Source: Enterococcus faecium (GTDB lineage Bacteria; Bacillota; Bacilli; Lactobacillales; Enterococcaceae). Taken from it: a stretch of 64,000 nt of DNA. Location: NCBI RefSeq assembly GCF_029023785.1, contig NZ_CP118955.1:1548501-1612500 (forward strand). The letters run 5' to 3'. Positions 20,178 through 30,307 of the stretch are shown in pieces; the stretch's first letter is position 1; the number at the start of each line of letters is the position of its first letter. The position numbers and the translations under genes are program-made. Under the pieces are notes generated by a model. The model did not search any database. It was not told the origin of the DNA and saw nothing but the letters and a program-made list of their open reading frames with translations.

Positions 20178-21503
20178 TTACTCATTTGGGATTGCAGTTT
20201 TTTCTAATTCTGTTTTTATTGCCTCATTAGCTTTTAAAGCTCGTTGTGCAATTGCTTCATATCTTGCTTTTTTGTCTCGAATGCGCTCTGGCAGTTCAGG
20301 AAACAGACCATAGTTGGCATTCATCGGTTGGAAATGTTTTCCTTCCGCATGAGTAATGTAGTAAGCCATACTTCCAATAGCTGTTTCTTGTGGAAACTCG
20401 ACTGGTTCCATTTCTTTTGCTAAGCGTGCGGCGTTGATTCCAGCAAGTAGTCCGCTCGCTGCACTTTCAACATAGCCTTCTACACCAGTCATCTGACCTG
20501 CAAAGAACAGATCTTCGCGTTTCGTTGATTGGTAAGTCGGTTTCAGCAATTCTGGCGAATTCATAAAGCTGTTTCGGTGCATCACACCATAGCGAACGAA
20601 TTCAGCATTTTCTAACCCAGGAATCATCCGGAAAACACGTTTTTGCTCGCCCCATTTCAAGTGAGTCTGAAAGCCCACGATGTTGTATAAAGAAGCTGCA
20701 GCATTGTCTTGACGCAGCTGGATAACAGCATAAGGACGTTTGCCAGTTTTAGGATCTTCCAATCCAACTGGTTTCATAGGTCCGAAAAGCATCGTTTTGA
20801 ATCCTCGCTGTGCCATTACTTCAATTGGCATACATCCTTCAAAATATTTTTCTTTCTCAAAAGATTTAAGTTCTGCCACTTCGGCATTGATTAGTGCCTC
20901 ATGGAAAGCTTTGAATTCCTCTTCTGTCATCGGACAGTTCAAGTAAGCTGCTTCTCCTTTGTCATAGCGGGACTTCAAATATACTTTATCCATATCGATC
21001 GTAGCTTTGTCTACGATTGGTGCAGCTGCATCATAGAAATAAAAACCATCTGAACCATTGAATGCTTTGATGCTTTCTGCTAATGGATGAGAAGTCAAAG
21101 GTCCTGTTGCTACTACGGTGATTCCTTCCGGTATTTCAGTAATTTCTTCGTTTATCACTGTTACTAATGGATGCTCTTTGACTTTTCGGGTAATTGTTTC
21201 AGAAAAAGAATCGCGGTCAACAGCTAAGGCACCACCAGCTGGCACTGCTGTTTCATCTGCCGAAGTGATTACTACCGAATTCAATCGGCGCATTTCTTCT
21301 TTCAATAACCCTACTGCATTAGCCAAACTGTTTCCTCTTAATGAATTGGAACATACTAGTTCAGCAAAATTACTTGTGTGATGCGCCTCAGTCGATTTGA
21401 CTGGACGCATTTCATATAAACGGACAGGGACTCCTGCTTGTGCGATCTGCCAAGCAGCTTCACTTCCGGCAAGCCCTGCTCCAACAACATTTACCATTTT
21501 CAA
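20178..21503 (-). CDS. trmFO: Methylenetetrahydrofolate-tRNA uracil-54 methyltransferase
   Basis: The 441-residue FAD- and folate-dependent enzyme makes ribothymidine 54 in the T-loop of tRNAs. The FAD-binding [15 protein letters not shown] is at the N-terminus, followed by [14 protein letters not shown] and the conserved [25 protein letters not shown], whose Cys is catalytic. ATG at 21497 (MVNVVG) would be 13 nt from the ribosome site, whereas TTG at 21503 is 7 nt from AGAGGT, so TTG is preferred. It follows topA with a short gap, the order found widely in Firmicutes. Confidence 0.95.
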   Translation of the reverse strand: MKMVNVVGAGLAGSEAAWQIAQAGVPVRLYEMRPVKSTEAHHTSNFAELVCSNSLRGNSLANAVGLLKEEMRRLNSVVITSADETAVPAGGALAVDRDSFSETITRKVKEHPLVTVINEEITEIPEGITVVATGPLTSHPLAESIKAFNGSDGFYFYDAAAPIVDKATIDMDKVYLKSRYDKGEAAYLNCPMTEEEFKAFHEALINAEVAELKSFEKEKYFEGCMPIEVMAQRGFKTMLFGPMKPVGLEDPKTGKRPYAVIQLRQDNAAASLYNIVGFQTHLKWGEQKRVFRMIPGLENAEFVRYGVMHRNSFMNSPELLKPTYQSTKREDLFFAGQMTGVEGYVESAASGLLAGINAARLAKEMEPVEFPQETAIGSMAYYITHAEGKHFQPMNANYGLFPELPERIRDKKARYEAIAQRALKANEAIKTELEKTAIPNE

Positions 21504-21522
21504 TGAAAGAACCTCTTTTCTA

Positions 21523-23601
21523 TTATTTTTGGATGTCTTCTTCGTAATCTCCATTTACACAGACTACTTGTTTACCGCCTTTGACTTTCTTCTCGACCAG
21601 ATATCCGTCACATTTTGGACAATTTCTGCCCACTGGTTTATCCCAAGAAGTGAATTCACATTCTGGGAAACGGGAACAACCATAGAATAGTCTGTTTTTC
21701 TTAGATTTTCGTTCAATGACTTGTCCTTCATGACATACTGGGCAAGTCACACCGATTTCTTTTACGATTGGTTTCGTATTCCGACAATCAGGAAAATTAC
21801 TGCAAGCATAAAACTTCCCATATTTCCCTAATTTTATCACCATCGGATGTCCACAGACATCACAATCGAATCCTGCTGGTTCATCTTTGATTTGAATTTT
21901 TTCGATTTTTTCTTCCGCATTCGTCAGTTCTTTTTCAAACGGTTTATAGAAACGATCAACCACTTTGACCCACGCTTCCGTGCCTTCTTCAATTTTATCC
22001 AAATCTCCTTCCATTTCTGCTGTGAAATGGATATCGACGATTTGAGGGAAGAATTCACAGATTAATGAATTGACAATTTCTCCTAGTTCAGTCGGCTCAA
22101 ATCTTTTTTGTGTCAATTTTACATAGTAGCGTCTTTGGATCGTATCAAGTGTTGGTGCATAAGTGGAAGGTCGCCCTACCCCGTTTTCTTCTAGTGCACG
22201 AATCAACGTAGCCTCACTAAAACGTGCTGGTGGTTGAGTAAAATGTTGTTTTGGTTCAATATCAACAGATTGGACTACATCGCCTTCTTCAAGTTCTGGA
22301 AGAATATTTTCTTTCTCTTCTTTGCCGTCATCTCTACCTTCCACATACACTTGCATGAATCCTTTGAATTTGATTTTTGAACCGTTCGCAATGAAGATGA
22401 CACCATTTTGTTCTAATGTCACTTTCATTGTATCTAAAATAGCTGGTGTCATCTGACTAGCCACAAAACGTGACCAGATCAATGTATAAAGTTTCAATTG
22501 ATCTTTATCTAAATATTGTTTGAGTTCATCTGGTGTACGAAGCACACTCGTTGGACGCACAGCTTCATGGGCATCTTGTGCGCCTTGAGCATTTTTGATC
22601 TTTCGGTGATCATGTCTAGAAAATTCTTTTCCATACGTATCTTCAATAAATGCTGCGGCCTCTGCTTTTGCTGTATCGGCAATCCGGGTAGAATCAGTAC
22701 GCATGTATGTAATCAAGCCGACTGTTCCTTGTTTACCCAAAGTGATTCCTTCATATAATTGCTGTGCTACCATCATGGTTTTTCTTGTTCGAAAGTTTAA
22801 CTTACGGGCAGCTTCTTGTTGCAGGCTACTTGTAGTGAAAGGATTCGCAGGGTTTCTTTTGCGCTCTTTCTTTTCTACTTTTTTAACTTCGAAGTCTGTT
22901 CCATCAATTCTAGCAGTGACTTCTTTTACACTTTGTGCATCTGGTAATTTCTTTTTCTTACCGTCGATTCCCCAGAAATTTGCTTTGAATTTCTTGCGAG
23001 CTTTTTTAAAATTACCGTCGATGCTCCAATATTCTTCTGGAACAAATTCTCGGATCTCTTTTTCACGGTCAATAATAATTTTTAAAGCGACAGATTGGAC
23101 ACGTCCTGCACTTAACCCTTTCTTGACCTTACGCCAGAGAATAGGACTGATCGAATAACCAACGATTCTGTCTAAGGTACGACGAGCTTGCTGTGCATCT
23201 ACTAAATCTACATCGATCGTTCTTGGTTCCTTAAAAGCTGCTTTGACTGCGTCTTTTGTGATTTCATTGAAGACCACCCGATTTTTTTCTTTCAGATCCA
23301 ACCCAAGTAGGTACGCTAAATGCCAAGCAATCGCTTCTCCTTCTCTATCCGGGTCACTTGCCAAGTAAACTTTTTGAGCTTTTTTTGCTGCGGCTTTCAG
23401 GCTTTTGATGACATCGCCTTTTCCGCGTATAGAAATATAATGGGGTTCATAATTGTTTTCAAAATCGATACCCATTTTACTTTTCGGTAAATCTCTTATA
23501 TGGCCAACACTGGCCATTACTTTATAGTTTCGTCCAAGATATTTCTCAATTGTCTTGGCTTTTGCAGGTGATTCTACAATCACTAAATATTTATACGCCA
23601 T
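21523..23601 (-). CDS. topA: DNA topoisomerase I
   Basis: The 692-residue type IA topoisomerase relaxes negative supercoils. The N-terminal TOPRIM domain has [17 protein letters not shown] and [15 protein letters not shown]; the catalytic Tyr is in [12 protein letters not shown] near residue 300. The C-terminus carries three zinc-ribbon-type modules: CDVC...CSNFPDC, CPVC...CSRFPEC, and CPKC...C, of which the last shows only three Cys. ATG at 23601 is chosen by homology of [22 protein letters not shown] is 11 nt upstream. It lies between dprA and trmFO. Confidence 0.97.
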   Translation of the reverse strand: MAYKYLVIVESPAKAKTIEKYLGRNYKVMASVGHIRDLPKSKMGIDFENNYEPHYISIRGKGDVIKSLKAAAKKAQKVYLASDPDREGEAIAWHLAYLLGLDLKEKNRVVFNEITKDAVKAAFKEPRTIDVDLVDAQQARRTLDRIVGYSISPILWRKVKKGLSAGRVQSVALKIIIDREKEIREFVPEEYWSIDGNFKKARKKFKANFWGIDGKKKKLPDAQSVKEVTARIDGTDFEVKKVEKKERKRNPANPFTTSSLQQEAARKLNFRTRKTMMVAQQLYEGITLGKQGTVGLITYMRTDSTRIADTAKAEAAAFIEDTYGKEFSRHDHRKIKNAQGAQDAHEAVRPTSVLRTPDELKQYLDKDQLKLYTLIWSRFVASQMTPAILDTMKVTLEQNGVIFIANGSKIKFKGFMQVYVEGRDDGKEEKENILPELEEGDVVQSVDIEPKQHFTQPPARFSEATLIRALEENGVGRPSTYAPTLDTIQRRYYVKLTQKRFEPTELGEIVNSLICEFFPQIVDIHFTAEMEGDLDKIEEGTEAWVKVVDRFYKPFEKELTNAEEKIEKIQIKDEPAGFDCDVCGHPMVIKLGKYGKFYACSNFPDCRNTKPIVKEIGVTCPVCHEGQVIERKSKKNRLFYGCSRFPECEFTSWDKPVGRNCPKCDGYLVEKKVKGGKQVVCVNGDYEEDIQK

Positions 23602-23722
23602 TACTGAATGGACTCCTTTCCATTGTCGTGTTCCTACTATTAAAAGAGGATTCATACAAATCGTAGCTAATCATATCCATTCAGAAAACGTTTGTCAAGA
23701 AAAGCAAATGAAAAGTATGGTG

Positions 23723-24583
23723 TTATTCTTTAAATTCTGCCAAGATATCTTCACCCGAAACCGTGCAAACTGCACCGTCTTGGATCAAATGATGACATCC
23801 GGTAGAATGTTCTGTTAAAATATTTCCTGGAACAGAAAAAACTGTTCTTCCAAGATCCAATGCTTGCTGTGCTGTTATCAGAGAGCCGCTTTTTTTCTTG
23901 GCTTCAAAGACACATGTTACTTTAGACAAAGCTGCGATAATCCGATTTCTCATTGGAAAACAATGCTTTTTCGGGCCGGATTGAGGAGGATATTCACTCA
24001 AAAGAAGATGATCATTTGCAATCACCTCTTGCAAGTCACGATTTTCAGCAGGATAGACTTGCTCTATCCCTGTTCCAATGACTGCGATTGTCCGTCCACC
24101 ATGAGAGATTGCTGCTTGGTGACCGTATGTATCTATCCCTTTCGCGCAGCCACTGACGATCACATATCCAGCTTCTATCACTGGTTTTAGTAAATAATAA
24201 ACTGTTTTTTTGGCTAAAGCAGAAGTGTGTCTTCCACCAACAACGCTTAACATGTTACAAGAAAGTAAAGATAGATCACCATTATAAAACAGTACAATTG
24301 GCGGATAGGTCAAGTGAAGCAGCTGAGGGGGATATTTGGGATCAAAGCAAGTGATAAACGACTGTTTCGATTGGATTTTGCCCCAGTTAGCGTGAATTTC
24401 CTGCCAACTTTTGCGAAACAGCTCCCGATGTTTGGTTATTTTACCTATCTTAATGATGTCTTCAAATCCGATTTCTTTATAAGGATACTGCATCATCCAG
24501 TTAGCAAGTGCCCATTTTCCTTGACTACTGATTCCTTTTGTATAAGCAAGTTTCAATAAATTTTCTTCTATTTGATACATCAT
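23723..24583 (-). CDS. dprA: DNA-processing protein DprA
   Basis: The 286-residue protein protects incoming single-stranded DNA and loads RecA during transformation. The Rossmann-like core is visible: SVVGGRHTS, SGCAKGIDTYGHQAA (usually SGxARGID, here Lys), GTGIEQVYPAEN, LSEYPPQSGP, FPMRNRIIAALS and VPGN. There is no C-terminal winged helix; the protein ends soon after the core, as in many Firmicutes. It belongs to the rnhB-dprA-topA-trmFO run. Presence does not prove that the organism is competent. Confidence 0.94.
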   Translation of the reverse strand: MMYQIEENLLKLAYTKGISSQGKWALANWMMQYPYKEIGFEDIIKIGKITKHRELFRKSWQEIHANWGKIQSKQSFITCFDPKYPPQLLHLTYPPIVLFYNGDLSLLSCNMLSVVGGRHTSALAKKTVYYLLKPVIEAGYVIVSGCAKGIDTYGHQAAISHGGRTIAVIGTGIEQVYPAENRDLQEVIANDHLLLSEYPPQSGPKKHCFPMRNRIIAALSKVTCVFEAKKKSGSLITAQQALDLGRTVFSVPGNILTEHSTGCHHLIQDGAVCTVSGEDILAEFKE

Positions 24584-24635
24584 AAAACCGCCTTTCGTCT
24601 CTCTTTCTAATAAGATACGTAAAAGCGGCTGTTTT

Positions 24636-25403
24636 TTATTGTAAATATTTTTTTACAGGTGCAAAACTTTTACGATGGATTGGCGTAATTCCTTGTCGTT
24701 CAAGTCCTTCTAAGTGTTCCTTTGTTCCATAACCTGCATTATGCGAGAAACCATATCCAGGATAAAGCACGTCATATTCTTTCATCAATTGGTCTCGATA
24801 TACTTTAGCAATGATACTTGCAGCAGCAATCGACACAGATCGTGCATCCCCTTTGATTATTTTTTCCTGCTGAATAGGCAAATCCAAGGTCATCGCATCG
24901 ATCAACAAATAGCTTGGTACAATGGACAATTTTTCTACTGCTTGGATCATCGCTAATTTACTTGCTTCATAAATATTCACATCATCGATTGTCTGTTGAT
25001 CAACGATCCCGATCCCGATTGCCAGGGCTTTTTCTTGAACTTGTTGATAAAGAAGTTCTCGCTTTTTCTCTGATAATTGTTTGGAGTCATTCAGCCCTAA
25101 TATGATCTCATTTTTCGGCAAGATAACTGCAGCTGCCACGACAGGTCCAGCTAATGGTCCTCTTCCTACTTCATCAATGCCGGCAATCCATTGGTGACCT
25201 TGTGCGTACCCTTGCTTTTCAAAGCAAAACATTTCTTCATATTTTTCCTTAATTAATGCTTCCTTTTTCAATCGTCGTTCAAAAGAAGCCAGTGCTTGCT
25301 GCACGCCTTTGCGTGGATCATTTCTTAATGATTCTAGTGTAGGATCATCTATTCTCTGTATGCTTTTCAATCGTTCTTTGATACTTTGGATGGATTCAGT
25401 CAT
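24636..25403 (-). CDS. rnhB: Ribonuclease HII
   Basis: The 255-residue enzyme nicks at ribonucleotides in DNA and removes RNA from hybrids. After a 70-residue helical N-terminal extension, typical of Firmicutes RNase HII, comes the catalytic [19 protein letters not shown] (Asp77, Glu78), then [13 protein letters not shown] and the closing [11 protein letters not shown] at 25403 overlaps the end of rbgA by 8 nt, with GGAG about 10 nt upstream; GTG at 25406 is an alternative. The overlap indicates translational coupling with rbgA. Confidence 0.95.
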   Translation of the reverse strand: MTESIQSIKERLKSIQRIDDPTLESLRNDPRKGVQQALASFERRLKKEALIKEKYEEMFCFEKQGYAQGHQWIAGIDEVGRGPLAGPVVAAAVILPKNEIILGLNDSKQLSEKKRELLYQQVQEKALAIGIGIVDQQTIDDVNIYEASKLAMIQAVEKLSIVPSYLLIDAMTLDLPIQQEKIIKGDARSVSIAAASIIAKVYRDQLMKEYDVLYPGYGFSHNAGYGTKEHLEGLERQGITPIHRKSFAPVKKYLQ

Positions 25404-26256
25404 CACTTTTTTGCTCCATTTCTTCGCAACGATCCAGTGTGTATCGTCCAAGTTTTCCTTGACGAATATCATGCACGACTAATTCGCTGCCACGATCATA
25501 GTCTTCTTTATACCCACGTTTTGCTGTAATATCCATCAGTAATTCCGGTGCCAATTTTTCTTCTTGCTCGATTGATAAACCATAACGATCGCTGATTCTT
25601 CCTGAATAATATCGGGCAAAAAAGTCTAATCCGTAAATCGCTAAATCATCTAAATGGACAAGCTGGTCTTTGATCGCGCCTGTCAGCGCTAGTTTTTTGC
25701 CGATTTCTTCATCTTCAAATTTGGGCCATAAAATCCCTGGTGTGTCTAACAATTCCAACTCATTACCTAAACGAAGCCACTGCTGACCTTTTGTTACGCC
25801 AGGCTTATTTCCTGTCTGTGCAATTTTCTTGCCTACTAGTCGATTCATCAACGTAGATTTCCCAACATTTGGAATACCTAAGACCATTGCCCGAATAGCG
25901 CGAGGCTTGATCCCCCGAGCAGCATCTCTTGCCCGTTTTTCTTTCAATGCTTCTTTAGCCGCAGGTACTAGACCTTTAATTCCTTTACTTTCTTGTGCCG
26001 TGATAGCTAATGCAAGATGGCCTTGTTTACGAAAATATTCTTGCCACAGCTTTGTCTGTTGTGGATCTGCCAGATCCGCTTTATTCAATAAAACAAGGCG
26101 AGGTTTTTGCTGAATGATCTGATCTAGCATTGGATTACGAGAAGATAAAGGTAATCGTGCGTCTACCAATTCAAATACGATGTCCACATATTTCATTTTT
26201 TCAGAAACTTCTCGTCGGGCTTTTGCCATATGTCCCGGAAACCATTGGATGGTCAT
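25396..26256 (-). CDS. rbgA: Ribosome biogenesis GTPase RbgA (YlqF)
   Basis: The 286-residue circularly permuted GTPase acts in late 50S assembly. The G motifs appear in permuted order: G4 NKAD at 58-61, G1 GIPNVGKS at 127-134, G3 DTPG at 171-174, followed by a C-terminal RNA-binding helical region. The N-terminal [15 protein letters not shown] is diagnostic. ATG at 26256 follows GGAGAGAACA; a 21-codon upstream extension is unlikely. It starts the minus-strand run that continues through rnhB to codY. Confidence 0.96.
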   Translation of the reverse strand: MTIQWFPGHMAKARREVSEKMKYVDIVFELVDARLPLSSRNPMLDQIIQQKPRLVLLNKADLADPQQTKLWQEYFRKQGHLALAITAQESKGIKGLVPAAKEALKEKRARDAARGIKPRAIRAMVLGIPNVGKSTLMNRLVGKKIAQTGNKPGVTKGQQWLRLGNELELLDTPGILWPKFEDEEIGKKLALTGAIKDQLVHLDDLAIYGLDFFARYYSGRISDRYGLSIEQEEKLAPELLMDITAKRGYKEDYDRGSELVVHDIRQGKLGRYTLDRCEEMEQKSDD

Positions 26257-26515
26257 TGTTCTCTCCATTCCTTTCATACCGGAATATTCCCCGGCTTTAC
26301 TTGTTTTTTTCTTTTTCAATATAAATTCACTTTTTTATTATAAAGAAATTCCATCTATTAGTTAAGTGAAAGTGAACCAGTCCTCATTCTATCACATCTT
26401 CACTTTTTTGATGATGCAAATTTTTATTTTGGTTTCTATATATGAATCTAAATTTTTGACAGCGTTTCCTAAATAAGAGATGATAGACGAACAAAACAGA
26501 AAGGAGACGAAACAA

Positions 26516-26914
26516 ATGAATAGTATGGTTTTTGTTAATTTTCCTGTTGCTGATGTCAATCGTTCCGTTGCTTTTTATGAAAAGCTGGGTTTTAAAAAAA
26601 ATGAAGAATTTTCTACTGAAGAAGCTGGTTCAATGGTATGGGATGACACTTTTTGGGTAATGCTTCTCTCTCATGATTTTTATAAAAAATTTATAAAAGA
26701 TAAAGAAATAGCTGATAATAAAAAAACAAGTGGTGCTTTGATTTCGTTTAGTGTTGAAAACGCGGATGAAGTAAAAAAATTTGCTCAAATTGCAAAAGAA
26801 AATGGTGGTACTTTCCACGAAGTAGATATGGGAATGCCTGAAGAAGAAATGTTTTCATTAGAAGTCCAAGATCTAGACGGAAATACATTAGAACCCGTAT
26901 GGATGAAGATGTAA
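26516..26914 (+). CDS. VOC (glyoxalase/bleomycin-resistance fold) protein
   Basis: The 132-residue protein has the paired beta-alpha-beta-beta-beta modules of the VOC superfamily: FVNFPVADVNRSVAFYEKLGF at the start and LEVQDLDGNTLEPVWM at the end. The metal ligands of true glyoxalase I are not all evident, so the reaction is unknown; many such proteins belong to the PhnB-like or antibiotic-binding branches. ATG at 26516 follows AAAGGAGA. A possible promoter TTGACA-17-GATGAT lies at 26456-26484. It is a single-gene unit with its own terminator. Confidence 0.82.
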   Translation: MNSMVFVNFPVADVNRSVAFYEKLGFKKNEEFSTEEAGSMVWDDTFWVMLLSHDFYKKFIKDKEIADNKKTSGALISFSVENADEVKKFAQIAKENGGTFHEVDMGMPEEEMFSLEVQDLDGNTLEPVWMKM

Positions 26915-26953
26915 GCAGATAACTAATCTGACGTTTTTTATAACAAAAAAACA

Positions 26954-26998
26954 AAGGCGGATGATACGATAAGTATTCTCCGCCTCTATTTTTTTTAT
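26954..26998 (+). terminator. Terminator after the VOC gene
   Basis: AGGCGGA and TCTCCGCCT enclose a loop of about 15 nt, followed by TATTTTTTTT. Confidence 0.8.
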
Positions 26999-27074
26999 TC
27001 GTACAATCTCTTTTTTACAGTTTATAAAAGCAGTCTTCTCACCCTTTTTTTAATTGTTAGATGCCAGTGTATGT

Positions 27075-27108
27075 AAATCACCAATGTGTCATGACACATT
27101 GGTGATTT
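27075..27108. promoter_or_regulatory. 34-bp perfect palindrome, probable operator of the folT-like gene
   Basis: The half-site AAATCACCAATGTGTCA is followed directly by its exact reverse complement. The centre contains a TGTC-AT-GACA core. A -35-like ATGACA (27091-27096) lies inside it, and a -10-like TATCCT (27114-27119) follows at 17 bp. Bound protein would block the promoter. No T-run follows, so a terminator is unlikely. Confidence 0.6.
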
Positions 27109-27477
27109 TATGGTATCCTTTTATTATTAACTGACAAAGGAGAGAATATTTTGAACACTTTGATTGCAAAAGACGTTTTTAGATTGCCCGAAATGAATGC
27201 AAGATTGTTGTCAACCTCTGCTCTTTTATTAGCCCTTGATGTCATCTTATACAAGATAGCGATTGGTCCTGCTTATTTTCAAATCACATTCGGATTTTTA
27301 AGTATGGCGCTTATGGGTTATCTATATGGACCGATCTGGGCTGGTTTGCTTGAAATGTTGTCGAACACTTTAAATTTCACGATATTTGGTTCAGGAACGT
27401 TTCAAGCTGCTTTTCTTATCACGGCTTTCCTTGGTGGATTTATTAATGGCTTATTTTTATATCTATTATTTGTCAAA

Positions 27478-28431
27478 TTAAGCGAGACAAAACTTTCCAT
27501 TTACGTAACTCAAAAAAACTTCTAATGGTGTTTGGTAATTTAGTGATTTTCTAGGGATATGGTTTCTTTTGGACGCAACGGATGAGATGAATCCTTGATT
27601 GACTTGGTTGAATTCCATTTCTTTTGGTAGTCCATCTTTTCGGAGGAGTCCGTTTGAATGTTCATTTAATCCCCGTTGGGAAGGCGTTCCTGGGTCTGCG
27701 AAATAAATATCAATATCATTCGTATTACTAATACTTTTCCAATTAGAGAATTCTTTTCCACAATCAAAGGTAATTGATTTGAAAAGATTTTTGGGTACGG
27801 ATTGAAGCCATTCATTAATCGAATTTTCAATATCAACTGCCTTACGGCCTTCTGGTTTCAAGGCGATAATGGCTTTTGAAAGTCGCTCAACGAGTGTGAT
27901 GACGGCACTTTTATGGTGGATGCCGACAATCGTATCACCCTCTAAATGTCCAAATTCTTCTTCGAAAACGACATAATCTTTTTTACGTTCAGAAATATTT
28001 CTTTTGAATGCCTGTTTTCCACGTTTTTCCTTATAACCATTTGGTTTTCGTTTTCCTTGCATCGGTAAATGTAAAACATTGAATTCTCCCGTCTTAAACC
28101 GGCGATAGAGGGTACTTACTGAACAAGAGAAGGTTCGCTCTGCACGGCCAATAATGACGTCTGGGGTCCAACCTTCAGTTGATCTTTTTTCAATGTATTC
28201 TTTTTCCTCAGCAGGAAAAATGATTTCGGTTCTCCCACAACGTCGCTTATTTTCTTTGTATTGTTCAAAGTATTCAAGTGCTGTTCCACCACATTTGAGA
28301 AAGTTATAGACATTGTAAATTGTTTGGCGTCCACGTTTAAGCTGCTTCGCAACGATAGCAACCGGAGTTTCTTGATGAAAATATGCTTCTATCATTACAA
28401 GCTCGTTTGGTGTAAGATGGGTATAAGTCAT
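27478..28431 (-). CDS. IS30-family transposase
   Basis: The 317-residue protein has an N-terminal helix-turn-helix region (LTPNELVMIEAYF, VAIVAKQLKRGRQTIYNVYNF) and a second one near 90-110 (WTPDVIIGRAERTFSCSVSTLYRRF). The DDE catalytic core follows: Asp in FGHLEGDTIVG, Asp in SITFDCGKEFSNW, and Glu in LNEHSNGLLRKDG. Length is normal and no frameshift is seen, so the element may still be active. The stop codon TAA is formed by the terminal inverted repeat. AAGGAGA lies upstream of ATG 28431. Confidence 0.93.
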   Translation of the reverse strand: MTYTHLTPNELVMIEAYFHQETPVAIVAKQLKRGRQTIYNVYNFLKCGGTALEYFEQYKENKRRCGRTEIIFPAEEKEYIEKRSTEGWTPDVIIGRAERTFSCSVSTLYRRFKTGEFNVLHLPMQGKRKPNGYKEKRGKQAFKRNISERKKDYVVFEEEFGHLEGDTIVGIHHKSAVITLVERLSKAIIALKPEGRKAVDIENSINEWLQSVPKNLFKSITFDCGKEFSNWKSISNTNDIDIYFADPGTPSQRGLNEHSNGLLRKDGLPKEMEFNQVNQGFISSVASKRNHIPRKSLNYQTPLEVFLSYVNGKFCLA

Positions 28432-28513
28432 TTATGTTCACTCTCCTTGTATGCTTTAGCGGGTATTACAATTTGAGTGTAACATAAATGGCTTTTTTAT
28501 TTGTCTCGCTTAA
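27478..28513 (-). mobile_element. IS30-family insertion sequence, about 1.04 kb (IS6770-like)
   Basis: The ends are inverted repeats: TTAAGCGAGACAAA at 27478 and its complement ending at 28513, with further imperfect matching inward (CCATTTAYGT). One transposase gene fills the element and its stop codon lies in the left terminal repeat. The subgroup name is from memory of the transposase and is not certain. Duplicated target bases cannot be fixed: shorter boundaries give a 2-bp TA or AT duplication, but those joins do not restore the folT frame. Confidence 0.85.
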
Positions 28514-28797
28514 TTATACAAACGGCGATCATAAAAAGATAAACCTGCCTTCCGTCATCGCTGCCCAATTATTGATTATGATCCCAGTCAGCCTTTTTAT
28601 CAATTCTTGGCTGATGTCTGTTTTGTTTGGTGCAGATTTCAAAGTAATTTTTCTAGGTAGATTCATCAGGAATATGATCCAAATCCCTATTCAAATAATG
28701 GTTGTTTATTCATTTATCAAAACTTTAGAGGCTAGAAAAGTGTTTAAACGAGCTGTTTGATTTTACGTACTAAGGTAGTAAACTGATTTTGGATTAA

Positions 28798-28843
28798 ACA
28801 ATAAAGCGTGCAGTCTCAACAGACTGCACGCTTTATTGTTTCT
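28798..28843. terminator. Bidirectional terminator between the folT remnant and lepB
   Basis: ACAATAAAGCGTGCAGTCT and AGACTGCACGCTTTATTGT form a perfect stem with a CAAC loop, with T-runs possible on both strands. Confidence 0.88.
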
Positions 28844-29394
28844 CACTGGATCCATTTTATTTCATCAAGTGGATAATAGACAAATCTTGCTTTACCTAGA
28901 ATATCAGTTTTATTGATCGTGCCAAACGAACGACTATCTTTTGAAACTCTTCGATTATCTCCAAGTACAAAATAATTATCTTCCGGAAGCTTGGATTGTC
29001 CCGTTAGCTCTTGTAGTGTAAAGTCCGTCGTATAGGATGCATTTGCATGATCTGATTTCAGGTTTTTAGTTAGATAAGGTTCCTTAACTACTTTCCCATT
29101 GATCTTCAATTGATCATTTTGGTAGCTGACATTTTCTCCTGGAAGACCGATTACTCGTTTGATATAAATCGTGCCATCTGCTAATTGAAAAACAACAATA
29201 TCAAATCGTCTGATCTCCGAAAATTTTTCCATCACAACCATATCACCTTGCTTCAACACGTTTTCCATTGAATTGCCTTCCACTGGTACCGGGATGAATA
29301 AAAATCCCCGCAACATGAACGCAAGGAATACAGAAACAAGTAAGTATTTGAATACAAGCCAGAAGCGATTAATATAGCGTTGTTTTTTTGTCAA
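28843..29394 (-). CDS. lepB: Type I signal peptidase
   Basis: The 183-residue membrane serine protease removes signal peptides of exported proteins. One N-terminal membrane anchor (residues 12-32) precedes box B with nucleophile Ser42 (VEGNSMENVL), box D with general-base Lys79 (TIYIKRVIGLPGE), and box E VLGDNRRVSKDSRSFG. Size and single anchor are typical of the Gram-positive SipS-like group. It is alone between the bidirectional terminator and a 150-nt AT-rich upstream region. Confidence 0.96.
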   Translation of the reverse strand: MTKKQRYINRFWLVFKYLLVSVFLAFMLRGFLFIPVPVEGNSMENVLKQGDMVVMEKFSEIRRFDIVVFQLADGTIYIKRVIGLPGENVSYQNDQLKINGKVVKEPYLTKNLKSDHANASYTTDFTLQELTGQSKLPEDNYFVLGDNRRVSKDSRSFGTINKTDILGKARFVYYPLDEIKWIQ

Positions 29395-29545
29395 TCTCTA
29401 TCAATCCATCCCTCTTTTTTTCATTCTTTCTTTATTATAAGAAAAATATCAAAAAAATGCGACTAGATAGCTGAAATAAAAATAATTCTTTCAATTAGGC
29501 TATTGGACAAAAAACTTTTTTGATCATAAAGTACAAAACTATCTC

Positions 29546-29773
29546 TTATATGTCATGATTATTTTCTAAATATTTTTCCCATGCTTCGTCAAAGATATCC
29601 ATGGACGGCAAATAGTCGACATTCAGTTCCAGATAATTAGAAATTTCTTCGTAGCTAGAGCTGTGCTTAGGAAATTGGATGTCTTTACCGGCTTCTGTAG
29701 CGAAAACAGATAAAGCATCATGTGTGCCACCGCCTCGCAGTGTCATTAAATAATGAAAAAAGCTTCGATTCAC
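29546..29773 (-). CDS. yozE: YozE-family protein (UPF0346)
   Basis: The 75-residue protein has the signature [34 protein letters not shown] and FDEAWEKYL of the YozE/UPF0346 family, which has a small SAM-like helical fold and no assigned role. The start is GTG at 29773, 8 nt after GGAGG. It overlaps the msrA stop as GTGA, so it is translationally coupled to msrA. Confidence 0.88.
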   Translation of the reverse strand: MNRSFFHYLMTLRGGGTHDALSVFATEAGKDIQFPKHSSSYEEISNYLELNVDYLPSMDIFDEAWEKYLENNHDI

Positions 29774-30288
29774 CCTTCGTTCCTCCAATTTTCTTCGATA
29801 AAGGCAGCCCGGCGTGCATGGTTTCTTTTAAAATTTTCAGGATGCTTTTTATAATACTCTTGATGGTCTTCTTCTGCTAGATAAAATGGTTGGGCTGGTT
29901 CGATTTTTGTAACGATTGGCTGTTCGAAACGTCCACTTTCAGCTAACTGTTTCTTACTTTTTTCAGCAATGATCCGCTGTTCTTCTGTCAAATAAAAGAT
30001 CACCGGGCGATAATTGTCACCGCGATCCTCGAATTGTCCGAAAGCGTCAGTTGGATCAGTTTGCTGCCAGTAAAGTTCTACTAATTGTTCATATGAAATC
30101 AATGTTGGATCATAGATAATCTCCACTGCTTCTGTATGTCCAGTCGTTTGGCTTTTTACTTGTTCATAAGTCGGATCTGGTACATGCCCTCCAGTATATC
30201 CTGACATCACTGTATGGATACCAGGAAGCGTGTCGAAAGGCTGGATCATACACCAGAAGCAGCCTCCTGCAAATATTGCTCGTTCCAT
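29770..30288 (-). CDS. msrA: Peptide methionine-(S)-S-oxide reductase
   Basis: The 172-residue repair enzyme reduces methionine-S-sulfoxide in proteins. Catalytic Cys10 lies in FAGGCFWCM, with the conserved [23 protein letters not shown] and [21 protein letters not shown]. It is a stand-alone MsrA with no fused MsrB domain. ATG at 30288 follows GAGGGGG. It belongs to the ypmR-ypmS-msrA-yozE string, close to the Bacillus order, and is probably read from a promoter ahead of ypmR. Confidence 0.96.
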   Translation of the reverse strand: MERAIFAGGCFWCMIQPFDTLPGIHTVMSGYTGGHVPDPTYEQVKSQTTGHTEAVEIIYDPTLISYEQLVELYWQQTDPTDAFGQFEDRGDNYRPVIFYLTEEQRIIAEKSKKQLAESGRFEQPIVTKIEPAQPFYLAEEDHQEYYKKHPENFKRNHARRAAFIEENWRNEG

Positions 30289-30307
30289 TATGATTCCCCC
30301 TCTAATA

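Larger units (their letters stand above)
27151..28760 (+). pseudogene. FolT-family ECF vitamin transporter S component, split by an IS
   Basis: The 5' part (27151-27477, TTG start after AAAGGAGA) encodes LSTSALLLALDVILYK, FGFLSMALMGYLYGPIWAG and AFLGGFINGLFLY, the first membrane segments of a folate-type ECF substrate-binding subunit. The 3' part (28514-28760) encodes the remaining segments, including LFINSWLMSVLFGADF and RFIRNMIQIPIQIMVVYSF. Between them lies an IS30-family element. Intact S components bind a vitamin and dock on the EcfAAT module; this one should not. FolT is the closest family I recognise, but the operator core leaves another vitamin, such as niacin, possible. Confidence 0.8.

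Noticed and set aside
22703..23158. Open frame of 151 codons on the plus strand inside topA
   Set aside because: Antisense to conserved topA domains; low-complexity Phe/Arg/Ser composition and no initiation signal.
26456..26484. Promoter TTGACA-17-GATGAT for the VOC gene as a separate feature
   Set aside because: The -35 is perfect but the -10 matches only 4 of 6; mentioned in the gene entry and not listed alone.
28488..28760. A separate small membrane protein starting at ATG 28488
   Set aside because: The first codons are IS end sequence, there is no ribosome site, and the rest is the C-terminal half of the split transporter.
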